Source of the DNA: Gp6-AA40 sp963723495
GTDB taxonomy: Bacteria; Acidobacteriota; Vicinamibacteria; Vicinamibacterales; UBA2999
Assembly: GCA_963723495.1 (NCBI GenBank)
Contig: CAVRQR010000013.1
Coordinates: 62,001 to 126,000, forward strand
Direction of reading: 5' to 3'
DNA: 64,000 bases
Part shown: positions 27,904 through 38,579 of the stretch, piece by piece
Position numbering within the stretch: position 1 is the first letter of the stretch
How the letters are laid out: each line of letters opens with the position of its first letter
The notes under the pieces: model-generated
The model's input: only the letters and a program-made list of their open reading frames with translations
The model's database searches: none
Told to the model about the DNA's origin: nothing
Position numbers and translations under genes: made by a program

Positions 27904-30327
27904 CTAGTGGCGTAACGTGACCACCGGATCGATCGCCGCGGCCCGCCTGGCCGGAAGGTAGCTGGCCAGGAACGCCACGATTCCGATGGCCAGAGTCACA
28001 CCCGTGTAGTTCATCGGATCGCGAGCGTCAACCCCGGGCACCGACAGCCCGATGCCGATCGCCAGGCCGACGGCTGCGACGAGTCCCACAAGGCCACCGG
28101 CAGCGACCGGCTTCGCACCCGACGCCAGCACCATGCGTACGACGACGCCGGGGCGTGCGCCGAGCGCCATACGCACGCCGATCTCCCGGCGGCGTTGCGC
28201 GACGGAGAATGACACGAGACCGTACACGCCTGCTGCCGACAAACTGAGCGCGACCAACCCGATTGCGCTGAGCAGCGCCGTGAGCACGTAGGTTCCACCC
28301 AGATCGTCGAACAGCACCTGCGACATCAGCGCCACGTCATGGATCGGTTGGTCGCGATCGAGACGCGCGACCTCGGCACGAATGGCGGGCACGAGCTGCA
28401 AGGTGCCGGGGCCGACTGATTTCACGACGACTGCCAGGTCCCGGCGTGGTTGCTGCGTCAGCGGGACGAAGACCTGCGGCAACGCTCCCTGATCGATATC
28501 CGAATTGCGCACGTTGCCAACGACGCCGACGATGTCGAGCCACACTTCCTGCCCGGGTGAGGCATCGAGGGCGAGACGTGCACCAAGCGGGTCTCGACCC
28601 GGCCAGAATCGGCGCGCCGCTTCTTCGTTGACGAGTGCCACCGGCGCGGCATCGGACCACTCGGCGTCGGAGAATACGCGCCCGCGCCGCACAGGAATCC
28701 GCATGGTGGCGAGATAGTCGCCCGCGATGGCGGCACGTGCGATCGTCGGCTGTGCGTCGAGGGCCACGGGAGTTGTGCCCTCGACGGCCAGGCGCGCCAG
28801 CGGCTCGCGATCGGCGACTGGCAATCGATCGATGATGCCGGCTGATGCGATACCGGGAACCGCACTGAGCCGTGACATCAGTGCCATCGTGAACCGATCG
28901 ATCGCGTCAGCTTCCTTGTATCGCGATTCGGAGAGGCCGATCCGGAAGGTCAGGACTTGTGCGGGGTCGAATCCCGGTGCTGTGTCGCTGAGGGCCCACG
29001 TCGTTCTGACCAGCATCCCGATCTGCGCCATCAGGATCATCGCCGCTCCCACCTGCAGTGCGACGAGAAGACTGCGCGTCCGACGTCCCCGCAACGCGAT
29101 GCCGGTTCCTCGCGCGCCATCCTTGAGCTCCTGCACATCGGGTGCGGCCGCGCGCAGGGCGGGCAACAGGCCAAACCCGAACGGCGCCACGAGCGCGGTC
29201 ACCAGACCCACGAGCAGCGCACGCCTGTTCATCTGAATCTCGGCGAGGCCAAACGAATCGCCTCCCAGCCAGCGCAAGGCCGAGATGCCCCAGGCGGCGA
29301 GCAGCAGTCCGATGACGCACGCCACCGCGGAGGCGAGCACGCTTTCCGTCATGAGTTGACGGACGCGATCGAGTCGGCCGCCGCCCAGGGCCGCACGGAT
29401 GGCGAGCTCGTGACGACGACCGATCGACTGTGCGACGAGAATTCCCGAAACGTTGGCGCACGCCACGACGAGCACCAGCAGCGCAATGAGCCCCAGGATC
29501 GAGAGGAGAATCCGGACGTTGAATCCGCTCATCTCGATCAGCGGAAGCACGGACGCGCCGACGGCATCGTTGCTGTCGGGGTGTTCGTCGCGAAGCTGGC
29601 GCGCGATCGCCTGCAGGTCGCTATCGGCTTGCGCGCGCGTGACCCCGGGCTTGAGACGGCCGGTAACGAACAGTGCGCGCTCCCGACGATCGCCGCGCAG
29701 AGGATCGAGCACCAGCGGAAGAAAGACATCGGCGTCTCGCAGGATCCCGGTGGCGCCCTCCGGCGGGAGCACGCCGACGATCGTGTGAGCGACGCCATCG
29801 AGGAGCACGCGCTTTCCGAGCGCATTGGCATCGGACGAGAACTGGCGCTGCCAGAACCCGAACGTGAGCAGCGTGACCGGTGTGGCGCCGGCACGTCCGT
29901 CCTCCGGGTTGAATGAGCGGCCGAGGACAGGAGTGAGTCCCCACAACCTGACAAGGTTAGGAGTGACGTGCATTGACGAGATGCGAAGCGGCGCGTCGAC
30001 ACCAGTCAGGGTGACGGAGCCCATCTCGAGGCCGGCCAGTTCATCGAAGGTCGAGGAACGCGCGACGTAGTCGGCAAGATCGGGGACGGAGACGGGCGTG
30101 CGGAGCACGACACTCTGCGTGGTCCCCTGTGCCTGCAGGACACGGGTGTCAGTCGACGTCACGTAGACCAACCCGGCCCGGTTCACGACCGGGATGAATC
30201 CCCAGACCAGATCGATCGCGCTGTAGATGACCGTCGTCGAGGCAATGGCCACGGCGAGCGTCAGCACCACCACCGTCGCGGCTGCGGGTTGGCTGGTCAG
30301 CCATCGAAGAGCGAGGCGAAGGCTCAT
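27904..30327 (-). CDS. ADOP-type ABC permease (type X), first gene of five-permease operon
   Basis: Intact, 807 residues from ATG 30327 (MSLRLALRWLTSQPAAATVV). First helix TLAVAIASTTVIYSAIDLVW lacks the ALGIGAN signature, as in its paralogue at 22690; shared blocks include VYVTSTD/VFVASTD, PVSVPDLADY/TSIPDLADW and ARGRLKPGVTR-like LFVTGRLKPGVTRAQADSDL. FtsX 1: VVACANVSGILVAQSIGRRH; FtsX 2: REIGVRMALGARPGVVVRMV; end ARRAAAIDPVVTLRH. The promoter element at 30345 starts the operon that runs through the permeases at 25281, 22690, 20221 and 17542. Divergent from the cytochrome c' gene. Confidence 0.9.
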   Translation of the reverse strand: MSLRLALRWLTSQPAAATVVVLTLAVAIASTTVIYSAIDLVWGFIPVVNRAGLVYVTSTDTRVLQAQGTTQSVVLRTPVSVPDLADYVARSSTFDELAGLEMGSVTLTGVDAPLRISSMHVTPNLVRLWGLTPVLGRSFNPEDGRAGATPVTLLTFGFWQRQFSSDANALGKRVLLDGVAHTIVGVLPPEGATGILRDADVFLPLVLDPLRGDRRERALFVTGRLKPGVTRAQADSDLQAIARQLRDEHPDSNDAVGASVLPLIEMSGFNVRILLSILGLIALLVLVVACANVSGILVAQSIGRRHELAIRAALGGGRLDRVRQLMTESVLASAVACVIGLLLAAWGISALRWLGGDSFGLAEIQMNRRALLVGLVTALVAPFGFGLLPALRAAAPDVQELKDGARGTGIALRGRRTRSLLVALQVGAAMILMAQIGMLVRTTWALSDTAPGFDPAQVLTFRIGLSESRYKEADAIDRFTMALMSRLSAVPGIASAGIIDRLPVADREPLARLAVEGTTPVALDAQPTIARAAIAGDYLATMRIPVRRGRVFSDAEWSDAAPVALVNEEAARRFWPGRDPLGARLALDASPGQEVWLDIVGVVGNVRNSDIDQGALPQVFVPLTQQPRRDLAVVVKSVGPGTLQLVPAIRAEVARLDRDQPIHDVALMSQVLFDDLGGTYVLTALLSAIGLVALSLSAAGVYGLVSFSVAQRRREIGVRMALGARPGVVVRMVLASGAKPVAAGGLVGLVAAVGLAIGIGLSVPGVDARDPMNYTGVTLAIGIVAFLASYLPARRAAAIDPVVTLRH

Positions 30328-30344
30328 GCTGCAGGTTTCGATTC

Positions 30345-30362
30345 GTCAAGGCTCGTGCCACG
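30345..30362 (-). promoter_or_regulatory. Sigma-54-like promoter of the five-permease operon
   Basis: Minus strand CGTGGCACGAGCCTTGAC matches the -24 consensus TGGCACG fully; the -12 part is TTGA rather than TTGC. GG to GA distance is 10 bases. The ATG is 19 bases beyond the GA doublet, so the leader would be very short. Confidence 0.65.
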
Positions 30363-30430
30363 TCGGACGAGGCAAGGACTCCGTTTGTTCTGGGAAATAA
30401 CGCCGGATTCAAGGGGTTTCGACCTGGAGT

Positions 30431-30466
30431 GTTCGCCCGTGGGACGGCGTTGTTCGCGGTCGCACA
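30431..30466. promoter_or_regulatory. Tandem activator site between permease operon and cytochrome c'
   Basis: GTTCGCCCGTGGGAC at 30431-30445 and, 21 bp on, GTTCGCGGTCGCACA at 30452-30466. The first begins 70 bp upstream of the -24 doublet. It lies between divergent genes, so it could also influence the cytochrome c' gene. Confidence 0.6.
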
Positions 30467-30520
30467 GTGCGATAGGATTCCCGCCTCTCCTCGGCTGGTC
30501 GGATCCTAAAGGAGGCTGTT

Positions 30521-30958
30521 ATGCGGCGATTCCTTCTGTGTCTCTCGGCGTTGGGGGTTGTCCTGGGGGCTGGCGTGCTCGCCCAAAAGGTTACGACTGT
30601 TGAGGAGTACGCGCAGCTCATGAAGGCGAATGCTCAGGCCATCGGCGGTGCGAACAAGGCCATCGGTGCAGCGGCCTACGCGGACGCGAGGATGCAAGTC
30701 GCGACGCTGCGCAAGAACTATATGGCGCTGCAGGGGTTCTGGGCGGACAAGAAAAAAGACGATGCGGTGGCGATCGTCAAGGACGGTCTGACGAGGCTCG
30801 ACGCACTCGACAAGACGCTGTCGGCGCCGACCGTCGATCCGATGGCTGCACAGGCAGCGGCGAAGGAGTTCGGCGGTGCCACGTGCGGCGCATGCCACAA
30901 GCTCTATCGTGAAGGCGATGCGCAGTCGGGATTCAAGTTCAAAGCCGGTGTGATCTAG
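30521..30958 (+). CDS. Cytochrome c' family protein (class II c-type cytochrome)
   Basis: Secreted 145-residue protein: signal peptide MRRFLLCLSALGVVLGAGVLA, then a four-helix bundle pattern and a single heme site CGACH near the C-terminus (residues 125-129), as in cytochrome c'. A strong ribosome site, AAAGGAGG, lies 6 bases before the ATG. It may bind small gases or transfer electrons in the periplasm. Alone in its transcription unit, divergent from the permease operon; a class B hairpin follows its stop. Confidence 0.85.
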   Translation: MRRFLLCLSALGVVLGAGVLAQKVTTVEEYAQLMKANAQAIGGANKAIGAAAYADARMQVATLRKNYMALQGFWADKKKDDAVAIVKDGLTRLDALDKTLSAPTVDPMAAQAAAKEFGGATCGACHKLYREGDAQSGFKFKAGVI

Positions 30959-30975
30959 ATCTCCTTCGCCGGCAG

Positions 30976-31103
30976 AAGAACACTCGTTCACGCTTCTTCG
31001 TTCTCTCTTCTCGGTTCGTGTTCACGTTCAGGTTCGGCTCGAGCGCCGATGATCGCGAACCTGAACGAGAACCGAGAAGGGAAGAACCCAGAAGTGTGAA
31101 CGA
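30976..31103. repeat. Class B inverted repeat between convergent genes
   Basis: Left half CGTTCACGCTTCTTCGTTCT with GTTC units, right half GAACCTGAACGAGAACCGAG with GAAC units; outermost ends GTTCAC and GTGAAC pair. Placed between the convergent cytochrome c' and permease genes, so it could serve as a two-way terminator. Confidence 0.65.
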
Positions 31104-31111
31104 TTCGTGGC

Positions 31112-33647
31112 TCACTCCATTCGCAGTGCTTCGATCGGATTGACGGTCGTGGCGCGGCGTGCCGGCACAGCGCCGGCGGCAGCAGCCACCATCCCCACCA
31201 GCAGGTACTGCGCCGCCGACGACCGCCGCATCGTAGCCTCGAACACCAAAGAACAACGCCTCCCCAAGCCGCCCGAGACCGAATGCGAGCGCCGCTCCGA
31301 CGACACCGCCGATCACCGTCATGCGGACCACTTGCGTCAGCACCAGCGAACGCACGTCTCGCGGTTGCGCGCCGAGCGCCATGCGGATCCCTATTTCCCG
31401 CAGTCGCTGTGCGACGCCGTAGGAGAGCACGGCATAGAGGCCAATCGCGGCCAGCACTATGGCAACGCCGGCAAATGAAGACGACAACGTGCCGAGCACT
31501 CGCTGCGGAGTCGTGTTGTCCCAGATCTGATCGTCCATCGATCGCAGATTGACGACCGGCAGGTTCGCATCGTGCCTCTTGATGAGGGGCGGAATACCCG
31601 CGAGCAGCGCGCCGGTATCCGACGTGGTTCGGACGTAGAAGGTAAGAGGCCCCACGTTGGCTTGACGATCGGGCGCGTCAGGCTGCCGATACGACATCAC
31701 GAGTTGTGGCGGCGCGGGTTCTCGTGCGTCGCTGTACTTCGCATCGCGGACCAGTCCGACGATCTCGATGTCGAGTGGTTTGTCGTTGCCGCGTCCCATG
31801 GCCACGCGCTTTCCGATCACGTTCGTCCCGAGATTGAACTTCCGTCCAAAGGCTTCGTTCACGACGGCGACGCGTGGTGCGCCTTCCGTGTCCGTACTCG
31901 TGAATTCGCGTCCCGCAAGCATCGGGATGCCCATCGTGCGGAAATAGTCGAATCCGACGCGCGCAACCGAGACGACCGTGTCGGCGTCGGGTCCGGCATC
32001 GAATCCCTCGACCGTGATGTTGTTCTGCCAGTTGCTGTTCGCGAGCAGCGGGACAGTCGATGTCGTCACCGAAACGACGCCCGGCACGCCTTCCAGATCC
32101 TCTGCGACGCGATCGAAGAGCGCCTGCGCCCGTTCCCGCGTGTATCCATTGAGGTACGGCGACAAGCGGAAGGTGACCAGACCCTCTCGCTGGATCCCAA
32201 GTTCCGTGCGCGCGAGGTTGACGAGGCTGACGACGAACAAGCCGGCTGTCGCGAGCAGTGCCGTGGCGAGCGCCACCTGGGACGTGGCCAGCGACGCCCG
32301 GAACCGGTTCGCCGCACGCGAACCTGCCATGCGGGTGGACGACGCCTGCAGTCCGGCGCCGACGGCGGAACGCACGCTGTGCACAGCGGGGAAGAGCCCG
32401 AACACGACGCTGGTCGCCATCCCGACTACCAGCGCAAACAAAAGGACCGTCGAGTCGATTTCGAACGCGAGCATCGTCATGTCCTCTGCCGGCATCGTCG
32501 CCGCCAGGCCGCTCAGCGTCATGCGCGCGACGATCAGCGCACCTGCCGCGCCGAGTACGCCGAGCACGACCGACTCGACCAGCAGCAGGCGTATCAACCT
32601 CGACGACGAGGCGCCCAGTGCCAGACGCACAGACATCTCGGTCGCTCGATCGGCGACACGGGCCAGCAGCAGGTTCGCGACGTTGGCGCAGGCGATAGCG
32701 AGCACGAATCCGGTGATCGTGAACATGAGAAGGAGGATCACCCGCGTCTCCCCCCGGTTCGCGTCACGGCCGTGAGAGCCGTCACGCAGCAGGAGGCGAC
32801 GCTGCTGGAACAGCTCCCGGTCTCGATCACTGCCGATGCCGCTACGTACGGCGGGATACTCCACATCCTTGATCAACGCGGTAAATGGCACGCCGATTAG
32901 AGCTTCAGCCTGGTCGCGTGAGAGGTCGGAGCGAAGACGCGCGAAGAGGTAGAGCCAGTGATTGTTGCGTGCCGTCATCCCATTCCACTGGGGATCGCGA
33001 AACGCGCGTTCGGCCATGGCGAGCGGCACGAATACCTGAGGACGATCGAGTGTTGTGTTGCCGGAGAATCCTTCCGGTGCGACACCGACGATCGTCATCG
33101 GCTCGCCATTGACGATCAGGGTGTCGTCGATCGCCGACGGGTCGGAGCCGAACCGGGTGCTCCAGTAGCTGTGGCTGAGCACGACGACCGGATGTGCACC
33201 GGGCACGCGGTCATCCTCGGCTCCCAGCAAGCGGCCCAACGCGGGGCGAAGTTGCAGGGCAGGAAAGTAGTGACCGGAGACGAGCACGCCTTCGGCGTCG
33301 GAGGTCTGGCCCCGGTAGGCGAGGTTGGCGCGGAAATCACGATGCGCCGCGATCTGTAGCGCGTCCCCCACCAGCCCTTCGATGTCGCGAAAGAGCGGGT
33401 AGCTGAATATCTCATCGATGTCCCCGGCGTCACTGGTCGATCTGGAGCCAGGGCGAGGCCCCGGCGATGCGACGTTGACGATCTCGCCGGGCGCGGGAAC
33501 GGGCAGACGCTGCAGAAGCAGTCGATCGAACACCGAGAAGATCGCCGCGTTCACACCAATGCCGAGCGCGAGCGAGAGGATGGCGACCGACGTGACAAGG
33601 GGGCGGCGTTTCAGCGATCGGAGCGCGTAGATAAGATCATTCGCCAT
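31112..33647 (-). CDS. ADOP-type ABC permease, frameshift near C-terminus
   Basis: From ATG 33647 (MANDLIYALRSLKRRPLVTS); about 845 residues. Preceding TAAGGAG-like bases (AAGGAG read on the plus strand) do not form a ribosome site on the coding strand. First helix LSLALGIGVNAAIFSVFDRL, periplasmic domain (FSYPLFRDIEGLVGDALQIA), FtsX 1 (AIACANVANLLLARVADRAT), second domain (MGIPMLAGREFTSTDTEGAP), FtsX 2 (REIGIRMALGAQPRDVRSLV). Near 31230 the frame shifts; the true end is VPARRATTVNPIEALRME with stop at 31112, while the uncorrected frame runs to 30939 into the cytochrome gene. It is flanked by class B hairpins on both sides and has no sigma-54-like motif that I could find. Confidence 0.87.
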
Positions 33648-33654
33648 AAGGAGC

Positions 33655-33840
33655 AGTTCCAAGTTCCGTGTTCCAGGTTGCGGGTTCGTGTTCACAGTTC
33701 AGGTTCGCGGTTCGTTGTTCGAGGTTCCAGGTTCCAGGTTCGATTTCACCCGCAGTGGAACCGAGAACCCGGAACCTCGAACCCTGAACCGGAACTCGGC
33801 ACACGAACCTGGAACCCTGAACCTGTAACCCTGAACGTTA
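33655..33840. repeat. Class B inverted repeat, largest copy
   Basis: Left half of about 90 bases of GTTCC-type units (GTTCCGTGTTCCAGGTTGCG), right half of GGAAC/GAACC units (GGAACCTCGAACCCTGAACC). The centre is near 33755-33765. Degenerate complementarity along the whole length. Confidence 0.72.
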
Positions 33841-33843
33841 CGC

Positions 33844-35167
33844 TCACTTCCCAAGTTCGAACGCAGCCATCGTTCGCCGGTCGCGCACGAACAGCATCGT
33901 GCCGGCCAGCGTTGGAGGTGTCCATGACAGGTGGTTCAGCACATTGGCCTTCGCGAGCACCTTAAGCCCTTGCGGCGAGACCGTCGCCAGCCCCAGGGCG
34001 CCGTCCTCGTCGAGGACGATGAGCTTGCCGTCCGCGTAGAGAAGTTGCGCGCGTGCGAAGCTGCGATCCTGCCAGGCGATCGCGCCGGTCTTCATGTCGA
34101 CGGCGGAGATGAACGCCGGTCCGAAGTCGCCACTGGCCCCGTAGGCATAGTCACCGAGCCTGATCACCGTGCCGATATGGACTCGCATGCGATTGCTCGC
34201 CCATTTTTCCGTCGACGGTGGTCTTGCCGCCCTTCTGACTCAGCTCCAGCGCACGGCTTCCGCGTGCCGTAGGCGGACGACAGAAACAGCAGACGATCGG
34301 TCGGCGACCAGACCGGAGTGCTGATATTGAGGCCCCAGTCAGTCTTGTGCGGATGGCTCCAGAGCATGCGGCCATTGGCGGGGTCCATGCCCGCGACGAG
34401 ATTGCCGCCGAAGACGACGAGCTGACGCTGCCCATCCACATCGATCAGGATCGGAGAGGATGGCGCCCAGACGAAGTAACCGCCTTTCCACGCGAGCTTG
34501 CCCGTCTGCGCATCGAACGCGGCCACCGCTTGATCAGCACCGCCCATCGTCACGATGACCAGACCGTTATGGAAGATGGGGCTGCAGCTGTATCCACGCC
34601 CGGCCGGAGCCGCGCCGTATCCTTGAGCATGTCGTGAGACCAGACCCGCTTGCCGGTGGTTTTATCGAGCGCGAACAGCTCGCTGCGTGAGCTGGTCGCG
34701 AAGATGTGATTACCAACGATCAGCGGCGTCGAGTGCGGGCCGAGTCCCTGACTGAAATCGATGCCGCTCGTCGGCGCCGGATATTCGAATTCCCAGATCG
34801 TCTGGCCGGTCGCGGCATCGAACGCGGCCACGACTTCCTCGTGAGTCGCCGATCCTTCCGCGCGCGTGATCTGCCGGTAAAGAGTGTAGATGCGACCGCC
34901 TTCCGCGATGATCGATGAGTGCCCCTCTCCCAGCGAGCGGCTCCACAACTTCTTTGGTCCGCTCGCCGGCCAGCTCGATGCGAGCCCTTTCACCTCGGAT
35001 GTGAAGTTACGATCGGGGCCGCCCCATTGCACCCAGTCACGCGGGTGGTCATTGGTGGCCTGCCGCGTGGGTGGTGCGGTTGCCCCCGGCTGAGCGGGAA
35101 GGTGGGCGGCCGCACCGGCGAGCGCCACGCCGACGAACGTCGAGAGTACGAGGAGACGGCGTGTCAT
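33844..35167 (-). CDS. Secreted PQQ-type beta-propeller protein, two frameshifts
   Basis: From ATG 35167: signal peptide (LLVLSTFVGVALAGAAAHL), then beta-propeller repeats with the tryptophan-docking pattern of PQQ/BamB-like proteins: VVAAFDAATGQTIWEFEYP, ELFALDKTTGKRVWSHDM, then after a shift near 34560 AVAAFDAQTGKLAWKGGYF, GMDPANGRMLWSHP, and after a shift near 34180 AVDMKTGAIAWQDR and LATVSPQGLKVLAKA. Ends FELGK at 33844. Its start overlaps the stop of the preceding gene by 4 bases (ATGA). With that gene and the permease at 35906 it forms an operon behind a sigma-54-like promoter, so it probably serves the same envelope response. Confidence 0.82.
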
Positions 35168-35901
35168 TGTGGCTTCTCCGGGTCAGCGGGGGCGCGCCGG
35201 AACGTGAGGGGAAGCACCGCGGTTCCCTGGATCAACGTCCCCACGATCTCAGTGCCGTCCGCATTCACCTTGCCAGAGTAGGAGCCGCTCACGGCTTTCA
35301 GATCGAGTGTGACGCTCGACGCCATCTGCGTGATCGACGTAATCGGAATCTCCAGTCCATCGCCGGGGTTAACGACCGTGCCGGTCGACGTACCGTCAGG
35401 CTGATTGGACAGCGTCAGGATGAGGCGCCGCTGAATGCCGTTTGGATACGTCCCTTCCAACACCGCGCTCCATGGACCCTCGAGTTCCTTGCCGATGGGT
35501 GGGCTCTTGACCGGGGCCTCGATGCGCGCGTCACCTCTTCGCTTCAGGCTGAACGGCATCGCGTAGCCCGCCTGTATGAACTCCCCTGCGATCGTGCTGC
35601 CGTCGTCAGACAAGGTCCCGAGAAAGTGGCGCTGGCCAGGGGCGCCCTTGAAGCGGAAGCTGACCGATGGGACCTCGATCGGCTCGATGACGAGCGGGAG
35701 GCTCCTGAGATTTTGCGACGGCACGCTGATCGTGCCCGCGAGCGCCTGGCCGTCTCTCGCCAGGTCCACTTCGATATCGAGCGACGCCTCCGGGGTTTGG
35801 ATCGCGCCCTCCCAGTGGCCGGAAGGATCGGTGACGCCTTGAGCTGACAGGAAGGACGGTGAGAAAAGGAGGACGACAACGACCAGGGCCACGCGCGTCA
35901 T
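35164..35901 (-). CDS. Secreted protein of unknown function
   Basis: Protein of 245 residues with signal peptide (MTRVALVVVVLLFSPSFLSA) and beta-rich body containing two related halves: GHWEGAIQTPEASLDIEVDL and GPWSAVLEGTYPNGIQRRLI each begin a lipocalin-like or DUF-type sandwich (G-x-W-x-G/A start, later GTISVPSQNL and GTVVNPGDGL, then AGEFIQAGYAMPFSLKR and VGTLIQGTAVLPLTFRR). I infer an internal duplication. Similar halves are known next to alpha/beta hydrolases, but no hydrolase is here. Four bases after the permease stop at 35906 and overlapping the PQQ-type gene, so translationally linked. Confidence 0.75.
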   Translation of the reverse strand: MTRVALVVVVLLFSPSFLSAQGVTDPSGHWEGAIQTPEASLDIEVDLARDGQALAGTISVPSQNLRSLPLVIEPIEVPSVSFRFKGAPGQRHFLGTLSDDGSTIAGEFIQAGYAMPFSLKRRGDARIEAPVKSPPIGKELEGPWSAVLEGTYPNGIQRRLILTLSNQPDGTSTGTVVNPGDGLEIPITSITQMASSVTLDLKAVSGSYSGKVNADGTEIVGTLIQGTAVLPLTFRRAPADPEKPQ

Positions 35902-35905
35902 GCTT

Positions 35906-38378
35906 CTATTCCTGCCTCAGCGCGATCAGCGGATCGATGCGCGATGCACGGCGTGCCGGGATGAGCGTGGCGGTGAGTGTCACGACCAGCAACGCTGGTA
36001 CGACCAACGCGAAGAGTCCCGGGCTCACGCCGCTGCTCACCGGAAACGCCGCGCGGAGAAGATTGTTCATCGCGGCTGCCGCTCCCAGGCCCAATGCGAG
36101 GCCGGCGAGTGACAGAAACAACCCATGTCGCATCACCATCATCAGCACGTTGCCCGGACGAGCGCCGACGGCCAGCCTGATGCCGATTTCGCGCCTCCTC
36201 TGGGCGACGGCGTGAGCCACGAGCGCGTAGAGCCCGAGGAGGGCAAGCAGCAGCCCCATGGATCCCATGCCGGCCACGATGCCGACGATCACGTTCGACG
36301 AGGTCAACGCGCGAGCTCGATAGAAGTCCTCCATGGTGCGGATGCCGAACACTGGCATGCCCGCATCGATGCCGCGGACGATCTCGCGCACGGACGCCGC
36401 CATCGTGCTCGCATCGCCGCGCGTGTGTATGAGCAGTGTGGTGCGCTGTGTGGGCGCCGGATGCTGCAGCCGGTGAAGGTAGATGTAGTCGGTGGGACCC
36501 TCGGCAACCCAGTTGTAATGGATCGTGGCAGCCACGCCAACGATCTCGACCCAGGCATCGTTGCGTCCGGTGACACGGATGCGTTTACCCAGCGCGTTCT
36601 GCCCCGGCCAGTAGCGATTGGCGAATGTCGTATTCACCACGGCGACATGCGGTGTGTCCGCCGTGTCGGTCGATGCGAAGGGCCGTCCAGTGACAATAGG
36701 GATGTCCATCGTGGCGAAGAACCCTTCATCGACACGCGCGCCCTGCACTGTGATGCTGTCGTTGCCGGCCGGGAAGCGATAACCCTCAGGGGCGACGGTG
36801 ATGATGTCGCGGGCGTCCGTACCGAACGGAATATCGGACGTCAGCGCCATCGTGGCCACGCCTGGAACATCGCGCGTCTTCTCGGTGAGCGCGCGAAAGA
36901 ACTCACGCGCCCTGGCATCGTCGTATCGGGCGAGCGCCGGGTCGAGATTCACCATCAGCAGCCGCTCGGTGCGGTAGCCTGGCCCGTTGGCGACTGTCAA
37001 TAGGGTGCCTCGATACAGCCAGACCGAGACGGTGACGAGGACCAGCGACAGCGCGACCTGCACGCACACGAGACCGTGCCGCGCCCAGAGACGTGATCGG
37101 CGCGGCATCGACCCGGACGAGTCTTTGAGCGTCGCGGCGAGATCGCCGCGTGTCGCGCGCCATGCCGGCAGCACGCTCGAGAGGATCGCGCTCGTGATTG
37201 CGACGGCGAGGCCGACGATCAGCACGCGCCGATCGAGCTCGAACGTGAGGGCCGCGGGCAAGTCAGTTGGTACTTCAATCTGGCGCAGGAGGATGATGCC
37301 CGCGTAGGCGAGCCCGAGGCCGGCGACGGCGCCACCCATGCCGAGCAGGAGGCTCTCGCTCAACAACTGTCGAATGACGCGCGAACGTCCGGCGCCCATG
37401 GCGAGACGGAGCGCGAGCTCGCGCGCCCGTGCGGGAGCGCGGCTGGCAATCAGGCCGGCGACGTTCGCGCACGCGACCAGCAGGACTGCGACCGACAGCG
37501 TCAACATGACCGTGACGAGCAACGCAATCGGAGCTTTGTGACGTTCGTGACTGCAGCTCGGTCTGGACGGTGATACCCAGCCCGCGATTGCTCTCCGGGT
37601 GCTGCTTCGCGAGCGTGGCGGCGACGGAAGCGACATCCTGACGAGCCTGTGTCAGCGTGACGCCGGGTTTCAAACGGCCCTTTACGCGCAGCCAGCGCGT
37701 ATCACGACGTTCGAGTAGGTCTGGCGCTACGCTCGCGTTGAGCGAGGGAGCCATGGCGATCGGCACGTAGAAGCCGGGCCGGACGTACGGATCGAGTCCC
37801 GTGAATCCTTCGGGAGCGACGCCGATGACCGTGAAGTCGATGCCCGACAGGAACACACGTCGATCGATGATGTTCGGGTCGGCTCCAAACTGCTCGGTCC
37901 ACGTGTCGTACGCGAGGACGACGACGGGACTGCGCCCGACGACGGCGTTCTCGTCGTCACGGAACCAGCGTCCGAGTCGAGGCGTGACCCCGCTTGCGTC
38001 GAGGAGGTTCTCGCTGGAAGCAACCCCGACCCTGCGCTGCGCCAGTTCATCCTTTGCGGTCGAGAAGCCCACGGCCACGAGCTGATAGGCGGCCAGGCGC
38101 TCGAAACTGCGAGTGCCTTCGCGCACGTCGACGTAATCCCGGTAGGACATCACCGGGTTGCGAAGGCCCTGGACAGGTGGCACGGCGGCCACGGTCATGA
38201 CGTCGCCCGGTCGCGGGACCGGAAGAGGACGCAGCACGAGGGCGTCCGCCATGCTGAACATGGCCGCGTTGGCGCCCACGCCGATGGCGATGGATGCGAT
38301 CGCGACGCAGGTGAACCCCGCGTTCCTGCGGAGCATCCGGGCGCTGTGCTTCAGATCCTGAAACAGTCCTGGAACCAT
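35906..38378 (-). CDS. ADOP-type ABC permease (type Y), one frameshift
   Basis: From ATG 38378 (MVPGLFQDLKHSARMLRRNA) to 35906; about 825 residues after bridging a shift near 37545. First helix AIASIAIGVGANAAMFSMAD, periplasmic domain (NPVMSYRDYVDVREGTRSFE), FtsX 1 (LVACANVAGLIASRAPARAR, LALRLAMGAGRSRVIRQLLS), second half (DPALARYDDARAREFFRALT, IGKRIRV-type LGKRIRVTGRNDAWVEIVGV), FtsX 2 (REIGIRLAVGARPGNVLMMV), end ARRASRIDPLIALRQE. Paralogue of the type Y permease at 25281. It heads an operon with the secreted unknown and the PQQ-type protein and has its own promoter and activator site. Confidence 0.87.
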
Positions 38379-38394
38379 GGCGAATGAGACCGCT

Positions 38395-38411
38395 GTTCAA
38401 GGGGCGTGCCC
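38395..38411 (-). promoter_or_regulatory. Sigma-54-like promoter of the permease/PQQ operon
   Basis: Minus strand GGGCACGCCCCTTGAAC: GGCAC-N5-TTGA, GG to GA 10 bases. The ATG at 38378 lies 19 bases beyond, the same spacing as at 30345. Confidence 0.62.
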
Positions 38412-38451
38412 GCAAACCCCCATTGGATTCGGGCTGATCAGGCCTCGTTTC

Positions 38452-38485
38452 GTCCGCTTGCGGGACGGACCGACCGTATCCGGAC
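38452..38485. promoter_or_regulatory. Activator site upstream of permease/PQQ operon
   Basis: GTCCGCTTGCGGGAC at 38452-38466, with a weaker second copy GACCGTATCCGGAC at 38472-38485 starting 20 bp on. It begins 42 bp upstream of the -24 doublet. Confidence 0.57.
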
Positions 38486-38579
38486 GACGCTAGCGAGGCT
38501 GCGCCTCGGACCGACAAGCATGCGCGGCGAAGGTGGGACTTCTGCGCAGCGATCGAATGGCCTGACGCCAGTCAGCAAT

